Positions 25,584 through 34,924 are shown, counted from the first letter of the stretch. The stretch: DNA of 64,000 nucleotides from an uncultured Erythrobacter sp. (GCF_947492365.1 NZ_CANLMB010000001.1:1602874-1666873), one strand, 5' to 3'. Notes: generated by a model not told the origin, from the sequence alone. Numbers and translations: made by a program.

Positions 25584-26084
25584 CTATCCGCCGGCGCTCT
25601 CGCGGACCTTGGCCAGCCCGTCCTTCACCTGCGCCTGCAATTCTGCCTTGAGCTTAGCCGGATCGCGCGCGAAGACAAAGCCGAAGCTGACACCGCCCTC
25701 CTTGCCGATGGTTGCATGGTGGAGCTTGTGCGCCTGAACGAGCCGCTTGGCATAGCCGCCCTTGGGCACGAAGCGGAAGAAGCGCTGATGAACGAGCCCG
25801 TCATGGACCAGCGCGTAGAGCACGCCGTAGAGGTTGATGCCCAGCGCGATCCACCACAGCGGCTCCCAATAGAGCGCGCCGATCAGGTAGAGCGCGATGT
25901 CGAACGCGGCGAAGACGACGCCGAACAGGTCGTTCTTCTCCAGCACGTTGTCATGCGGTTCGTGATGGTCGCGGTGCCACGCCCAGCCCCAGCCATGCAT
26001 GATGTGCTTATGCGCCCACCAGGCGAACAGCTCCATGCCAACCAGCGCGGCGAGTGTGACTGCGATGGCTTCAACCCAGCTCAT
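25584..26084 (-). CDS. crtZ: Beta-carotene hydroxylase CrtZ
   Basis: A 166-aa di-iron membrane hydroxylase of the fatty-acid-hydroxylase superfamily. The histidine clusters are complete: HKHIMH (25-30), HRDHHEPH (37-44), HDGLVH and HKLHH. It adds 3,3'-hydroxyls to beta-ionone rings (zeaxanthin; astaxanthin together with CrtW). The start overlaps the crtW stop by four bases, so the two are translated together. Confidence 0.94.
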   Translation of the reverse strand: MSWVEAIAVTLAALVGMELFAWWAHKHIMHGWGWAWHRDHHEPHDNVLEKNDLFGVVFAAFDIALYLIGALYWEPLWWIALGINLYGVLYALVHDGLVHQRFFRFVPKGGYAKRLVQAHKLHHATIGKEGGVSFGFVFARDPAKLKAELQAQVKDGLAKVRESAGG

Positions 26085-26860
26085 GCGAGCGCCTCATCTT
26101 GATTTGCGACCTCGCCAATACCAGCCGCACGCGCCGATGGCAGCGCCCACCACGGCACGTCGGGACGGCGGTGATGCTCCAGATGATAACCGAAGTGGAA
26201 GCAGGTGATAAGGCTCGCCAACCGCCCGAACCCGTCGGTGCGCGCATTGTGGCTGTCGGCGAATGCCTCGCCCGAGCGATGGTAATGCGGGCGGTAGGTG
26301 CCGAAGTAGAACAGCTGGAGCGAGGACAGGAGCGCAGGCGCTCCATAGAGCAGCACGATCTGCACCATCGGAATGCCGATCACGAGCCAGTAGACGCCGA
26401 CAACTGCGTGAACGAACAGCAGCGACTGCCACCCGAAATAGCGTTTGAAGAAGGTCGCATACCAGCGCGCGAAGCTGGCCGGATTGTCCTCGTCGAAATC
26501 GGGATCGCCGGCATGCCCGGCCAGCTTGTGATGGACGAAATGCGCGTCTCTCAGGACCCGCCAGCGAAAGCCCGCGTAGAGAAACAACAGCACGCTCGCG
26601 AGCCCCGCATTGAGCCGCTGCCAGCCGGGCGCGAGACTGCCATGCATCGCGTCGTGACAGACGATGAACACACCGACCGACAGCCAGCATTGCACCGCCG
26701 CCATCACCAGCGCTTGAGGCAGGCTCGCCCAGCTCAGCTCGAACACGAACATCGCATAGGCGTGGAGTGCCAGCCAGCTTCCCGCGATCAACGCCGCCAG
26801 CACCAGTCCGACTGCGCGCCGGGTGGCCATGGTGGGAAGGTCAAAGCGGGCCTGCGTCAT
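26081..26860 (-). CDS. crtW: Beta-carotene ketolase CrtW
   Basis: A 259-aa membrane ketolase. Histidine motifs HDAMH (69-73), HFVHHK (107-112) and HLEHHRRPDVPWW near the C-terminus match CrtW of marine alphaproteobacteria. It makes 4,4'-keto groups (canthaxanthin/astaxanthin). ATG 26860 gives the expected short N-terminus before the first TM helix; the frame extends to 26968 but those residues are Arg/Ser-rich and unlike the family. Confidence 0.92.
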   Translation of the reverse strand: MTQARFDLPTMATRRAVGLVLAALIAGSWLALHAYAMFVFELSWASLPQALVMAAVQCWLSVGVFIVCHDAMHGSLAPGWQRLNAGLASVLLFLYAGFRWRVLRDAHFVHHKLAGHAGDPDFDEDNPASFARWYATFFKRYFGWQSLLFVHAVVGVYWLVIGIPMVQIVLLYGAPALLSSLQLFYFGTYRPHYHRSGEAFADSHNARTDGFGRLASLITCFHFGYHLEHHRRPDVPWWALPSARAAGIGEVANQDEALA

Positions 26861-26903
26861 GATGGAGCCTATAGAGCTGGCCGGCCAACCTGCATAGCGC
26901 CGC

Positions 26904-27725
26904 CTAGCGCTCGACCGTCTCGATCGACGGCTTGCCATCGCGCGCTTCGACGCTCCAGACCCGGTCATTACCGGTCGTCATCACATAGACCGGCAGGCGG
27001 GCCGCCAGCATCGAGAGGACGTGGATCTCGGTTGGAGTGTCATCGAGCAGGTGTGATATGGTGAGCGCCGCCGGAGTCTGCCCTTCTTCGGCGCGCAGAG
27101 CCATGGTGAGGCACGAATTGGTGAAGCGCCGGTGATCCACGACCTCGCCATCCAGCACTTCAAAGCGGAAGTGTCCGCCAAATGGTATCTGGTCCATCGC
27201 AGGCTGCGGGGCGAGCAGATAGACATAGAGGCTGCCATCCGCCTTGCCCGTCGGGAACACCACGCGGTTGATCCGCTCGGAACACAGCGAGTAATCCGTC
27301 TCGATCGAAAACGGCGCATCGAGCGCCTCGGCCATCGCACGTTCTTCGCTGGTGAGCGGGCGCTCACCATTGTCGTAAGTGCGCGCGTCCCTGACCCGCC
27401 GCCCGTCATAGCGGCCCGACCATGCCGCCTCGAGGCCGTCTTGTCCCTCGCGGAAGAACACCGCCTCGTGCCCGCCGCCATCGGCTTCGGCGACCGCGTT
27501 CACAACCCAGCCGCGCACGCCCGCAGCCGCCGGATCAGCGAGGTCTTCAAGCATGGCGTCGGTGGTGTGCCATGCGGCCTGATCGTAAAGGTAGATGCGC
27601 TCGCCCAGTTCCTCGGCACGCTCGATCACGGCCTGCTGATCGCTGTCCTGTGCATGCGCTGGTGCTGCCAAGGCCAGAGCGGCGCTGGCGCTGATACCGG
27701 CAATAATGAATTTGACAAACTTCAT
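26904..27725 (-). CDS. Exported protein of unknown function
   Basis: A 273-aa protein with a clear signal peptide (FVKFIIAGISASAALALAAP, cleavage likely after AHA near residue 26). I do not recognise the mature domain. Visible parts are ERAEELGERIYLYDQAAWHT near the start and PTEIHVLSMLAARLPVYVMT near the end, with an acidic bias. ATG 27725 has AAGGGG upstream. It lies upstream of crtW on the same strand but 43 bases away, so linkage to carotenoids is uncertain. Confidence 0.7.
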   Translation of the reverse strand: MKFVKFIIAGISASAALALAAPAHAQDSDQQAVIERAEELGERIYLYDQAAWHTTDAMLEDLADPAAAGVRGWVVNAVAEADGGGHEAVFFREGQDGLEAAWSGRYDGRRVRDARTYDNGERPLTSEERAMAEALDAPFSIETDYSLCSERINRVVFPTGKADGSLYVYLLAPQPAMDQIPFGGHFRFEVLDGEVVDHRRFTNSCLTMALRAEEGQTPAALTISHLLDDTPTEIHVLSMLAARLPVYVMTTGNDRVWSVEARDGKPSIETVER

Positions 27726-27788
27726 TTGCGACCCCTTCTGCAAGCGAATTCTGAAACGAATCAGCGCCTTGCGAAAAGCGAGCCTACA

Positions 27789-28190
27789 TCACTCTTCGCC
27801 GGGGAAGAAGAACTCGCGCAGATGCTCGCCAATCCGCGCGGGGCGCAGAGTTTCGGCGTCGATGCAGCACCAGCTCGACTGGACTTCGGCCAGCACGTCC
27901 TCTCCGCGGCTGATGACAGTGCGGTAGAAGGCGCGCGCGCCGTTGAAGCGTTCGAGCACGGTCTGCGCGATCACGTCATCCTCAAGGAATGCAGGCTTGC
28001 GATAGGTGATCTCGTGCTTAAGCGCGACCCACGCCTTGCTCGCCACTTCCTCTGCCGGGGCCAGCCGGTTCCAATGCGCCAGCACCGCGTCCTGCACCCA
28101 TCCGAGATAGCGCGCATTGTTGACGTGCCCCATAAAGTCGATGTCTTCGGGGAGCACTTTGATCGCAAAATTGAAGGGTGTTGCTGACAT
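27789..28190 (-). CDS. Acyl-CoA thioesterase, YbgC/4HBT family
   Basis: A 133-aa single hotdog domain. The catalytic Asp region is [20 protein letters not shown] (residues 15-34), the classic D-x-x-GHVNN-x-x-Y motif. [18 protein letters not shown] and the C-terminal strand complete the fold. It hydrolyses acyl-CoA esters; the exact chain specificity is not evident. It is divergent from leuC. Confidence 0.9.
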   Translation of the reverse strand: MSATPFNFAIKVLPEDIDFMGHVNNARYLGWVQDAVLAHWNRLAPAEEVASKAWVALKHEITYRKPAFLEDDVIAQTVLERFNGARAFYRTVISRGEDVLAEVQSSWCCIDAETLRPARIGEHLREFFFPGEE

Positions 28191-28313
28191 GAGTGTCAGT
28201 TACGCGCAAAATGCTTTCAGTTCCATGACAAAATGCACCGAATTGATCAGCAATCTTGCCAGTATGCCCCCCGCGCCGCTAATCGGACGGGCAACGCACC
28301 AGGAAAGGCCGAA

Positions 28314-29744
28314 ATGGCGAGTACCCCCCGCACTCTTTACGCCAAGATATGGGACGATCATGTTGTCGAAACCCGCGATGACGGGACCGCGCTGATCTAT
28401 ATCGACCGGCATCTGGTGCATGAAGTCACCAGCCCGCAGGCCTTTGAGGCGCTTCGGATCGCTGGACGTACGGTGCGCCGCCCTGAGCTGACGCTGGCGG
28501 TGCCCGACCATAATCTGCCCACGACCCCGCGTATCGGCCCCGATGGAAAGCGCCTTCCCATCGCCGATCCGCAAAGCGCCGCGCAACTTGCCGCGCTGGA
28601 GAAGAACGCGCCCGAATTCGGCATCCGCTACATCGACGCGACCTCAGCGGAGCAAGGCATCGTCCATGTTGTCGGGCCCGAACAGGGCTTCTCGCTGCCC
28701 GGCACGACCATCGTTTGCGGAGACTCGCACACTGCCTGTCACGGCGGTCTGGGAGCGCTGGCATTCGGGATCGGGACGAGCGAAGTCGAACATGTGCTCG
28801 CCACGCAAACCCTGCTGCTCCAACGCTCCAAAGCGATGGAGGTGCGGGTCGATGGCGAGCTTGGCCCGGGCATCACCGCGAAGGACGTGATCCTCCATAT
28901 CATCGGTGTGATCGGCGCGGCTGGCGGCACCGGCCACGTGATCGAATATCGCGGCTCTGTGTTCGAGAATTTGAGCATCGAGGAACGCCTGACAGTCAGC
29001 AATATGAGCATCGAAGCGGGCGCTCGCGCTGGCCTGATCGCGCCGGACGAGACAACATTCGCCTATCTCAAAGGTCGCCCCTTGGCGCCCAAGGGTGCGG
29101 ATTGGGATGCGGCGCTTGCTTATTGGAAGCGCCTGCACACCGATGTAGGCGCCGAGTTCGACAAGTCGGTTGTGATCGACGCGGCTGACATCGCCCCCAC
29201 CGTTACTTGGGGCACCAGCCCCGAAGACGTCGTGGCGATCGGCGGCCAAGTGCCCTCGCCCGACAGCTTTGCCGATGAAAGCAAGCGGGCCGCAGCGGCC
29301 AAGAGCCTCGACTATATGGGCCTCACCCCCGGCACCGCGATGCAGGATGTGGCAATCGAGAACGTCTTTATCGGCAGCTGCACCAACAGCCGGATCGAGG
29401 ATTTGCGCGCCGCTGCCAAAGTGCTCGACGGACGGCGCAAGGCGGAAAATGTGCGCTGGGCCATCGTAGTCCCCGGCTCAGGTCTGGTGAAACGTCAGGC
29501 CGAGGAAGAAGGCCTCGACCGCATCTTCACCGATGCCGGTTTCGAATGGCGCGAGCCGGGCTGCTCAGCCTGTCTCGGCATGAACCCCGACAAAGTGCCC
29601 GCAGGCGAACGCTGCGCCTCGACCAGCAACCGCAATTTCGTCGGCAGGCAAGGCCCCGGCGCGCGCACCCACCTGCTCTCCCCCGCTATGGCCGCAGCTG
29701 CTGCGGTTAAGGGCAAGCTCACAGATGTGCGCGAACTCGTTTGA
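28314..29744 (+). CDS. leuC: 3-isopropylmalate dehydratase, large subunit
   Basis: A 476-aa aconitase-family protein of leucine biosynthesis. The 4Fe-4S ligands are present: Cys356 in GSCTNSR, and Cys417 and Cys420 in [10 protein letters not shown]. Other signatures include VPDHNLPTT and [23 protein letters not shown] 28314 has AGGAAAGG upstream; the longer frame from 28233 is not family-like. It works as a complex with LeuD, encoded 198 bases downstream. Confidence 0.96.
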   Translation: MASTPRTLYAKIWDDHVVETRDDGTALIYIDRHLVHEVTSPQAFEALRIAGRTVRRPELTLAVPDHNLPTTPRIGPDGKRLPIADPQSAAQLAALEKNAPEFGIRYIDATSAEQGIVHVVGPEQGFSLPGTTIVCGDSHTACHGGLGALAFGIGTSEVEHVLATQTLLLQRSKAMEVRVDGELGPGITAKDVILHIIGVIGAAGGTGHVIEYRGSVFENLSIEERLTVSNMSIEAGARAGLIAPDETTFAYLKGRPLAPKGADWDAALAYWKRLHTDVGAEFDKSVVIDAADIAPTVTWGTSPEDVVAIGGQVPSPDSFADESKRAAAAKSLDYMGLTPGTAMQDVAIENVFIGSCTNSRIEDLRAAAKVLDGRRKAENVRWAIVVPGSGLVKRQAEEEGLDRIFTDAGFEWREPGCSACLGMNPDKVPAGERCASTSNRNFVGRQGPGARTHLLSPAMAAAAAVKGKLTDVRELV

Positions 29745-29790
29745 TCGCTGACCACTTGCCAATCCCCCTCACCCTCCCCAAGAGAATGAT

Positions 29791-29943
29791 ATGACCAAGA
29801 AATCCAAAGCTGCCATCGCCGCCGGAGCCATCGGATCTGCCGCAATCGCGGCCGCTCTGCTCTACGCCAACAAGCGCAAGAAGCAGAACGAGCCGACCCA
29901 GCCCGGCCCGATTCCTTCGAATGAGCCGCCGGAAACCGACTAA
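29791..29943 (+). CDS. 50-aa one-TM micro-protein between leuC and leuD
   Basis: A short ORF with AAGAGA upstream of ATG 29791 and a stop that shares its last A with the leuD start (TAATG). The product is [20 protein letters not shown], a weakly hydrophobic helix, then [13 protein letters not shown] and a proline-rich tail. The shape (basic N-terminus, Ala/Gly/Ile helix, KRKK stop) suggests a single-pass membrane protein. Coupling to leuD is evident; function unknown. Confidence 0.65.
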   Translation: MTKKSKAAIAAGAIGSAAIAAALLYANKRKKQNEPTQPGPIPSNEPPETD

Positions 29944-30542
29944 TGGATGCGATCTCGTCCGTGTCAGGCCGCGCCATCCCCTTTGGCGCGAAGAATGTCG
30001 ACACTGACATCATCATCCCGGCAAAATGGCTCAAAACCATCACTCGCGAAGGCTTGGGCGAAGGCGCGTTCGAGACGATCCGTGCGGCGCCCGGCAATGT
30101 CTTTGACGATCCTGCCAATGCAGGCGCGCCGATCCTGATCGCGGGCGACAATTTCGGTTGCGGTTCCAGCCGCGAGCATGCCGCTTGGGCGATGCTTGAT
30201 CTGGGCATCCGCGCGGTCATTGCGCCAAGCTATTCGGACATCTTCTCGGGCAATGCGGTGAAGAACGGCATCCTGCCTATCGTCCTGCCACAAGAGGCAG
30301 TCGACCGGCTGATGGAGGTCGCAAGGGGCGGAGACGAGATCACCATTGATCTTGACACCCAGACCGTCACCACTCCGTTTCAGGACCGATACACCTTCGA
30401 CATCGACCCGTTCCGCAAGCACTGCCTGATAAACGGCCTCGACGAAGTGGCGCTGACGCTCGAGCGGCAGGACGCCATCGGAAATTACGAAAGCCGCCGC
30501 GCGGGTGCGCAAGGCTGGCTCGCCACCGGCACCAATATTTAA
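29943..30542 (+). CDS. leuD: 3-isopropylmalate dehydratase, small subunit
   Basis: A 199-aa LeuD. The swivelling-domain signature [17 protein letters not shown] (residues 70-86) is intact and [19 protein letters not shown] is the N-terminal substrate region. Length is normal. It forms the isopropylmalate isomerase with LeuC. Confidence 0.96.
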   Translation: MDAISSVSGRAIPFGAKNVDTDIIIPAKWLKTITREGLGEGAFETIRAAPGNVFDDPANAGAPILIAGDNFGCGSSREHAAWAMLDLGIRAVIAPSYSDIFSGNAVKNGILPIVLPQEAVDRLMEVARGGDEITIDLDTQTVTTPFQDRYTFDIDPFRKHCLINGLDEVALTLERQDAIGNYESRRAGAQGWLATGTNI

Positions 30543-30557
30543 GGGAGAACAATCGCC

Positions 30558-31556
30558 ATGAAAGCCATCCAGACCCACGAAGTGGGCGGCCCAGAAACGC
30601 TCACACTCGACGAAATCGAAGTGCCGACCCCTGGCAAAGGCGAAGTGCTGGTCGCGGTTAAGGCCTGCGCGATCAACTATCCCGACACGCTGATGATCCG
30701 CGATCTCTACCAGTTCAAGCCCGAACGCCCCTACTCACCCGGCGGCGAGCTGGCTGGTGTGGTAGAGGCGGTTGGCGAAGGCGTCGAAAACTTTAAAGTG
30801 GGCGACCGCGTGATGGCGGGTATCGGCAATGGTGGCCTGCGCGAAAAGGCGATTGTGCCAGCGGGTCGCATGTTCCCGATCCCCGACGGCGTGCCGTTCG
30901 AAAAAGCGGCATCGTTGCTGATGACGTACGGCACAACAATCCATGGCCTCAAGGATCGCGGCCATATCAAGGAAGGCGATGTCGTGCTGGTGCTGGGCGC
31001 AGCTGGCGGCGTAGGCCTCTCGGCTGTCGAACTCGCCAAAGCCTATGGCGCGCGCGTGATCGCCGCTGTCTCAAGCGAGGCCAAAGGCGAAGTCGCACGC
31101 AAGGCCGGTGCGGACGAGGTGGTGATCTATCCGCGCGATGAGATGGACAAAGCCGCATCCAAGGAACTCGCAACCGCCTTCAAGGAAGCTTGCGGACCGA
31201 CTGGCGCGAACATCGTCTATGACATTGTCGGCGGCCAGTATTCCGAGCCTGCATTGCGCTCGATTGCGTGGGAGGGCCGCTTCCTCGTGGTTGGCTTCCC
31301 CGCCGGGATTGCCAAGATGCCGCTCAACCTCACCTTACTCAAATCCTGCGACATATGCGGCGTGTTCTGGGGCGCCTTCACCGCACGCGAACCGGCCAAA
31401 TTCATGGCGCAGGTGCGAGAGCTCTTCGCGCTGATGCAGGAAGGTAAGATTGACCCTCTGGTATCAGAAACCTTCCCGCTTGAGCGCGCCGGTGAAGCAA
31501 TTGCCAAACTGGAAAACCGCGAGGCTGTTGGCAAACTTGTCGTGACAATGGACTGA
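30558..31556 (+). CDS. NADPH:quinone oxidoreductase-type MDR protein
   Basis: A 332-aa zinc-free medium-chain dehydrogenase/reductase. The N-terminal GroES-like domain has ACAINYPDTLMIRDLYQFKP and SPGGELAGVVEAVGEGVENF. The Rossmann loop VLVLGAAGGVGLSAVELAKA is near residues 142-161. Zinc ligands are absent. It probably reduces quinones or enones with NADPH; the substrate is not evident. It follows leuD by 15 bases with its own ribosome-binding site. Confidence 0.87.
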   Translation: MKAIQTHEVGGPETLTLDEIEVPTPGKGEVLVAVKACAINYPDTLMIRDLYQFKPERPYSPGGELAGVVEAVGEGVENFKVGDRVMAGIGNGGLREKAIVPAGRMFPIPDGVPFEKAASLLMTYGTTIHGLKDRGHIKEGDVVLVLGAAGGVGLSAVELAKAYGARVIAAVSSEAKGEVARKAGADEVVIYPRDEMDKAASKELATAFKEACGPTGANIVYDIVGGQYSEPALRSIAWEGRFLVVGFPAGIAKMPLNLTLLKSCDICGVFWGAFTAREPAKFMAQVRELFALMQEGKIDPLVSETFPLERAGEAIAKLENREAVGKLVVTMD

Positions 31557-31618
31557 CAGCGCTTGCCGCAAGCCTCCGGCGCACCTATTTCGGACGCTCA
31601 GACTTCAAAGGGACCATA

Positions 31619-31942
31619 ATGACCGATTTCGACGATCGCCGCCGCGGCGAAGAAGCCAAATATGCGATGGATGAAGAAACAGCCTTCCGTGTTGCTGCGC
31701 GCCGCAACCGGCTGCTGGGCGAATGGGCGGCGGGTGTCATGGGCCTCACCGATGAGGAAACCGACGCCTACAAGAAAGCGGTCGTGCAGGCCGATTTCGA
31801 GGAAGCCGGCGATGAAGATGTGATCCGCAAATTGCTCGGCGATCTGACCGCAGCGGATACCGATGTCAGCGAATCCGACATCCGCACCAAGCTCGAAGAG
31901 ATGACGGTCGAGGCCAAACGCCAACTTATGAGCGATAGCTAA
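31619..31942 (+). CDS. DUF1476 protein, F1-ATPase inhibitor zeta-type
   Basis: A 107-aa all-helical protein. The N-terminus FDDRRRGEEAKYAMDEETAF is the inhibitory region of the zeta subunit described in Paracoccus F1Fo-ATP synthase, and RNRLLGEWAAGVMGLT is the conserved helix that follows. Zeta blocks ATP hydrolysis by the enzyme. How strong the inhibition is varies between alphaproteobacteria, so activity here is inferred from family. Confidence 0.87.
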   Translation: MTDFDDRRRGEEAKYAMDEETAFRVAARRNRLLGEWAAGVMGLTDEETDAYKKAVVQADFEEAGDEDVIRKLLGDLTAADTDVSESDIRTKLEEMTVEAKRQLMSDS

Positions 31943-31948
31943 GCCATC

Positions 31949-32182
31949 ATGCCGATGGCTGGACCCGATATCGAAGCGGCGATCCTAGCCGCACTGCCCG
32001 ATGCAGTGGTGGAACTGCGCGATCTGGCAGGTGACGACGATCACTGGGCCGTCACGGTTACTTCTGCTGCATTCGCAGGCAAGAACCGCGTCCAGCAGCA
32101 TAAACTCGTTTATGCTGCGATTGGCGAGAAGATGGGCGGAGAACTCCACGCCTTGCAAGTCACCACGCGGCTTCCCACCTAA
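31949..32182 (+). CDS. BolA-family protein
   Basis: A 77-aa BolA. Family features are VELRDLAGDDDHWAVTVTS (residues 20-38), the KNRVQQHKLVYAAIGEKMG helix with the invariant HKLVY motif, and ELHALQVTTR at the end. It binds a 2Fe-2S cluster jointly with the monothiol glutaredoxin encoded 39 bases downstream. ATG 31949 and 31955 are both possible. Confidence 0.92.
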   Translation: MPMAGPDIEAAILAALPDAVVELRDLAGDDDHWAVTVTSAAFAGKNRVQQHKLVYAAIGEKMGGELHALQVTTRLPT

Positions 32183-32221
32183 ATTGCAACCAAACTAATC
32201 GAACCTCAAAAGGCCCGCATC

Positions 32222-32554
32222 ATGGCTGATACCGATACCCGCATTTCCACTCTCGTTGGCGAGAATGACGTTGTCCTGTTCATGAAGGGCACCCCGCTCT
32301 TCCCGCAATGCGGCTTTTCGAGCCGCGCGGTGGCGATCCTCGATCATTGCGGTGTGCAATATGAAAGCGTCGATGTGCTGCAGGACATGGAAATCCGGCA
32401 GGGGATCAAGACCTATTCCGACTGGCCGACTATCCCCCAGCTCTATGTAAAGGGCGAATTCATCGGCGGCAGCGACATCTTGATGGAGATGTTCGAAGCG
32501 GGCGAGCTCCAGCAGATGATGGACGAAAAGAACGTAGCGAAGCTGGAAAGCTAA
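32222..32554 (+). CDS. grxD: Monothiol glutaredoxin Grx4 (GrxD)
   Basis: A 110-aa CGFS glutaredoxin. The active site PQCGFSSRAV is near residues 29-38, and TIPQLYVKGEFIGGSDIL carries the glutathione/cluster contacts. It carries 2Fe-2S clusters in cluster trafficking and pairs with BolA, with which it forms a two-gene unit. Confidence 0.95.
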   Translation: MADTDTRISTLVGENDVVLFMKGTPLFPQCGFSSRAVAILDHCGVQYESVDVLQDMEIRQGIKTYSDWPTIPQLYVKGEFIGGSDILMEMFEAGELQQMMDEKNVAKLES

Positions 32555-32810
32555 AGCTTCCCAGCTTCTTCTTTGTTTGCGCCCTCAAACGCCGGGCGCG
32601 GGCCGTCCGGCCCGCTTGGCTTCGCCGCAGGGGCGGCGGCGCGCAGTCGCGCGCTGGTTCGCCTCCGGCTCACGATCATGCCCAGCCATTTCTCTTAAGC
32701 CTAACAGTTGGTGCCAGTTATTGGCTTGGTCGCGGAGCACGGCTGCGAAGCAGCCGCAAAGCCGACTGGCCGCCCGCAGCGGGTGCGGCTTGCCGCACAT
32801 CTAGCGAGGA

Positions 32811-32832
32811 CGCTCCCACGGAGGTGGGAGCG
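32811..32832. repeat. 9-bp perfect hairpin
   Basis: CGCTCCCAC / GTGGGAGCG with a GGAG loop, followed by GAAAAACAAAAA, so the opposite strand would present a T-rich tail. Part of the same terminator zone as 32851-32892. Confidence 0.5.
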
Positions 32833-32850
32833 AAAAACAAAAAGGCGCAC

Positions 32851-32892
32851 AAAAAAGCCGCCTCGCGGTACCAAGCGAGGCGGCTATTTTTT
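32851..32892. terminator. Bidirectional rho-independent terminator
   Basis: An 11-bp perfect stem (32856-32866 with 32875-32885, arms AGCCGCCTCGC and GCGAGGCGGCT) with an 8-base loop, preceded by A6 and followed by a T6 run. It can end the grxD transcript and also transcripts from the other side. Confidence 0.85.
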
Positions 32893-33117
32893 GCACGGGG
32901 AGGTGAGACACAGAGACCAGGAAGTTCTCACCTCGTATTGAAGACCACTTTCTTCGCATCCTACTATGCATCCACCGTGCCAAAACCACTCAGACGCATA
33001 AAATCAGTGCTTTACATAGTTTCCAAGAGATATACGCTCTCGGAGATGTAAGATATACCGACAGGGCCCGCTGCGGGCGCTTGGCTTTCGCGCACAAGAC
33101 CGCCATCACCATGCTCT

Positions 33118-33924
33118 ATGAGCACCGAATCCAACCTTAATGGGCAACCCGTAGCGGAGGGAATTCCCGCCGCGACAATCATCATCTTCCGCAACGCAGC
33201 CGATGGGGGTGCGCCGGAAATCCTGATGACGGTTCGCTCACGCACAATGGTCTTTGCCGGCGGCATGGCGGTATTCCCGGGTGGGCGCGTTGACCCTTCG
33301 GACTTTCTGCTGGGAGAGGAAGTCGCCGCGCAATCGGGCGGCGCGATTGCAGTTGACGAGGCCGCGCACCAGATCGCCGCGATCCGCGAAACTCTCGAGG
33401 AAACGGGACTTGCTCTCGGGCTTGAAGGCGCAATCGATGCCGACAAAGCGGCAAAGGCGCGCGCGATGCTCGAGGAGAAAAACGAGCTTCCGCCCGTGCT
33501 GGAGGAATTTGGCTGGTCAATTGACCTTCCGCAAATAACCCCGTTCGCGCGCTGGTATCCCAAGAATGAGCGAATTCCGCGCGTCTATGACACCCGCTTT
33601 TACCTCGCCAATCTCGGCACCGGCGAAGTCGATGTCTCGACTGACAATTCGGAGAATACACGCCTGTTCTGGGTGAGCGCACAAGGCGCACTCGACATGG
33701 CCGAGACGGGCGAGATCAAATTAATCTTCCCCACCCGGCGCAATTTGGAACGGCTGGCCTTGTTCGCCAGTTTCGAGGAAGCGCGCGCGCAGGCCGAGGC
33801 CATTCCGGTCAAAACCATCGTTCCGCAAATCGATACGAGCGGCGACAAGCCAATGCTCACGATCAAGGCCGATGCTGGCTATCCCATCACTTCGGAATTG
33901 CTTGAGACCGTGGCGCGGGCGTAA
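33118..33924 (+). CDS. Nudix hydrolase, NUDT19-like
   Basis: A 268-aa Nudix protein. The split Nudix box has AVFPGGRVDPSDF (about residues 51-63) and IRETLEETGLALG (90-102) with an insert between them, as in NUDT7/NUDT19-type coenzyme A diphosphatases. The C-terminal region contains TRLFWVSAQGALDM and IFPTRRNLERLALF. The substrate is probably a CoA or nucleotide derivative. It is followed by the tRNA gene on the opposite strand. Confidence 0.85.
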   Translation: MSTESNLNGQPVAEGIPAATIIIFRNAADGGAPEILMTVRSRTMVFAGGMAVFPGGRVDPSDFLLGEEVAAQSGGAIAVDEAAHQIAAIRETLEETGLALGLEGAIDADKAAKARAMLEEKNELPPVLEEFGWSIDLPQITPFARWYPKNERIPRVYDTRFYLANLGTGEVDVSTDNSENTRLFWVSAQGALDMAETGEIKLIFPTRRNLERLALFASFEEARAQAEAIPVKTIVPQIDTSGDKPMLTIKADAGYPITSELLETVARA

Positions 33925-33936
33925 TCGAAACAAAAA

Positions 33937-34013
33937 TGGCGCGCCCTGCAGGAGTCGAACCTGCGACCTCAGGATTAGAAGTCCCGTGCTCTATCCAGCT
34001 GAGCTAAGGGCGC
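33937..34013 (-). tRNA. tRNA-Arg (anticodon UCU)
   Basis: A full cloverleaf on the minus strand: acceptor stem GCGCCCT / AGGGCGC, D arm GCTC..GAGC, anticodon arm CGGGA-CTTCTAA-TCCTG with anticodon TCT, five-base variable loop AGGTC, and T arm GCAGG-TTCGACT-CCTGC. The discriminator G is followed by an encoded CCA and a T5 run that can end transcription. It reads AGA codons. Confidence 0.97.
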
Positions 34014-34072
34014 GTTGCGGGTGCCAATAGCGCGCTTTTCCGAGCATTCAAATCGCGCTAGTCACTTGGCCG

Positions 34073-34921
34073 ATGGATAAACCCGATAAAGCCGCCGCAT
34101 TTGACGACGATCCTGATGATGGAGTTCAGGCCACTAGCCATGCTCCGGTCAGTTTCCGCTACTACGAATTCGTCATGGCGGCTTTTGTCGCGATCCTGCT
34201 TTTGTCCAATCTGATCGGCGCGGCAAAGCTCACCTTTCTCGAAGTCAGCTGGTGGCCTGCCGGTTGGTGGCCTGCTCCCGAAGGCATCTTCATCTACGGC
34301 GCAGGCATCCTGTTCTTCCCGCTCGGTTATGTCATCGGCGACATTCTGACCGAGATTTACGGTTTTGCCCGCGCGCGGCGGGTGATCTGGACCGGCTTTG
34401 CCGCGATGATCTTCCTCGCCTTTATGAGCTATGTCGTGGTCAGCCTGCCCGCCTTTGACGGGTGGCAATGTGCTGGTTCGGCCTCACTGGACATGCGCGG
34501 TGATCCGCAGGCCGTTCCCGGTGCGATCTGCCAGCAAACTTACGAATCTGTATTCGGCAGCACCTGGCGCATCGTTCTCGCCTCAATCACCGCGTTCTGG
34601 GCAGGCGAGTTCGTCAATTCCTATGTCATGGCCAAGATGAAAGTCTGGACCAAGGGCAAGGCGCTGTGGTCGCGCACGATTGGCTCTACCGTGGTGGGGC
34701 AAGGCGTTGACAGCCTTATCTTCTACCCAATCGCATTCTGGGGCATCTGGACGACTGAAGCTGTTCTGACGGTGATGGTGACCAATTGGCTGCTCAAGGT
34801 CGTGTGGGAGGCTGCCTTGACCCCAGTCACCTATCTGATGGTGAACCGATTGAAGAAGGCAGAAGGGGTGGATTTGTATGACACCGACACCGACTTTTCG
34901 CCCTTTTCGGGCAAGGCCTAG
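34073..34921 (+). CDS. yhhQ: Queuosine precursor transporter (YhhQ/VUT family)
   Basis: A 282-aa inner-membrane protein. After a polar 26-residue N-terminus come six hydrophobic segments, with FFPLGYVIGDILTEIYGFAR (about residues 80-99), AFWAGEFVNSYVMAKMKVWT and GQGVDSLIFYPIAFWG, the VUT-family signatures. The family imports queuine/preQ precursors for tRNA queuosine. An internal loop with two cysteines (residues 127-152) is longer than in E. coli YhhQ. Confidence 0.9.
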   Translation: MDKPDKAAAFDDDPDDGVQATSHAPVSFRYYEFVMAAFVAILLLSNLIGAAKLTFLEVSWWPAGWWPAPEGIFIYGAGILFFPLGYVIGDILTEIYGFARARRVIWTGFAAMIFLAFMSYVVVSLPAFDGWQCAGSASLDMRGDPQAVPGAICQQTYESVFGSTWRIVLASITAFWAGEFVNSYVMAKMKVWTKGKALWSRTIGSTVVGQGVDSLIFYPIAFWGIWTTEAVLTVMVTNWLLKVVWEAALTPVTYLMVNRLKKAEGVDLYDTDTDFSPFSGKA

Positions 34922-34924
34922 CGC

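Larger units (their letters stand above)
32555..33117. other. Noncoding region between grxD and the Nudix gene
   Basis: 563 bases without a credible gene. 32577-32800 is GC-rich and full of short inverted repeats (for example ACGGCTGCGAAGCAGCCG at about 32739-32756). It is followed by two strong hairpins (32811-32832 and 32851-32892). 32930-33060 is comparatively A/T-rich and should contain the promoter of the Nudix gene, but no clear -35/-10 pair is seen. Confidence 0.55.

Noticed and set aside
24954..26102. Open frame on the plus strand across paralog B and crtZ
   Set aside because: The sense genes carry clear motifs (CrtZ histidines); the plus-strand frame has none and no start context.
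33937..34072. Attachment site of an integrated element at tRNA-Arg(UCU)
   Set aside because: The tRNA is intact with CCA, and no integrase or direct repeat of its 3' end was seen nearby in the window.
34014..34072. preQ1-type riboswitch ahead of the queuosine precursor transporter
   Set aside because: Only 59 bases separate the tRNA from the gene and no aptamer-like pseudoknot pattern could be recognised.
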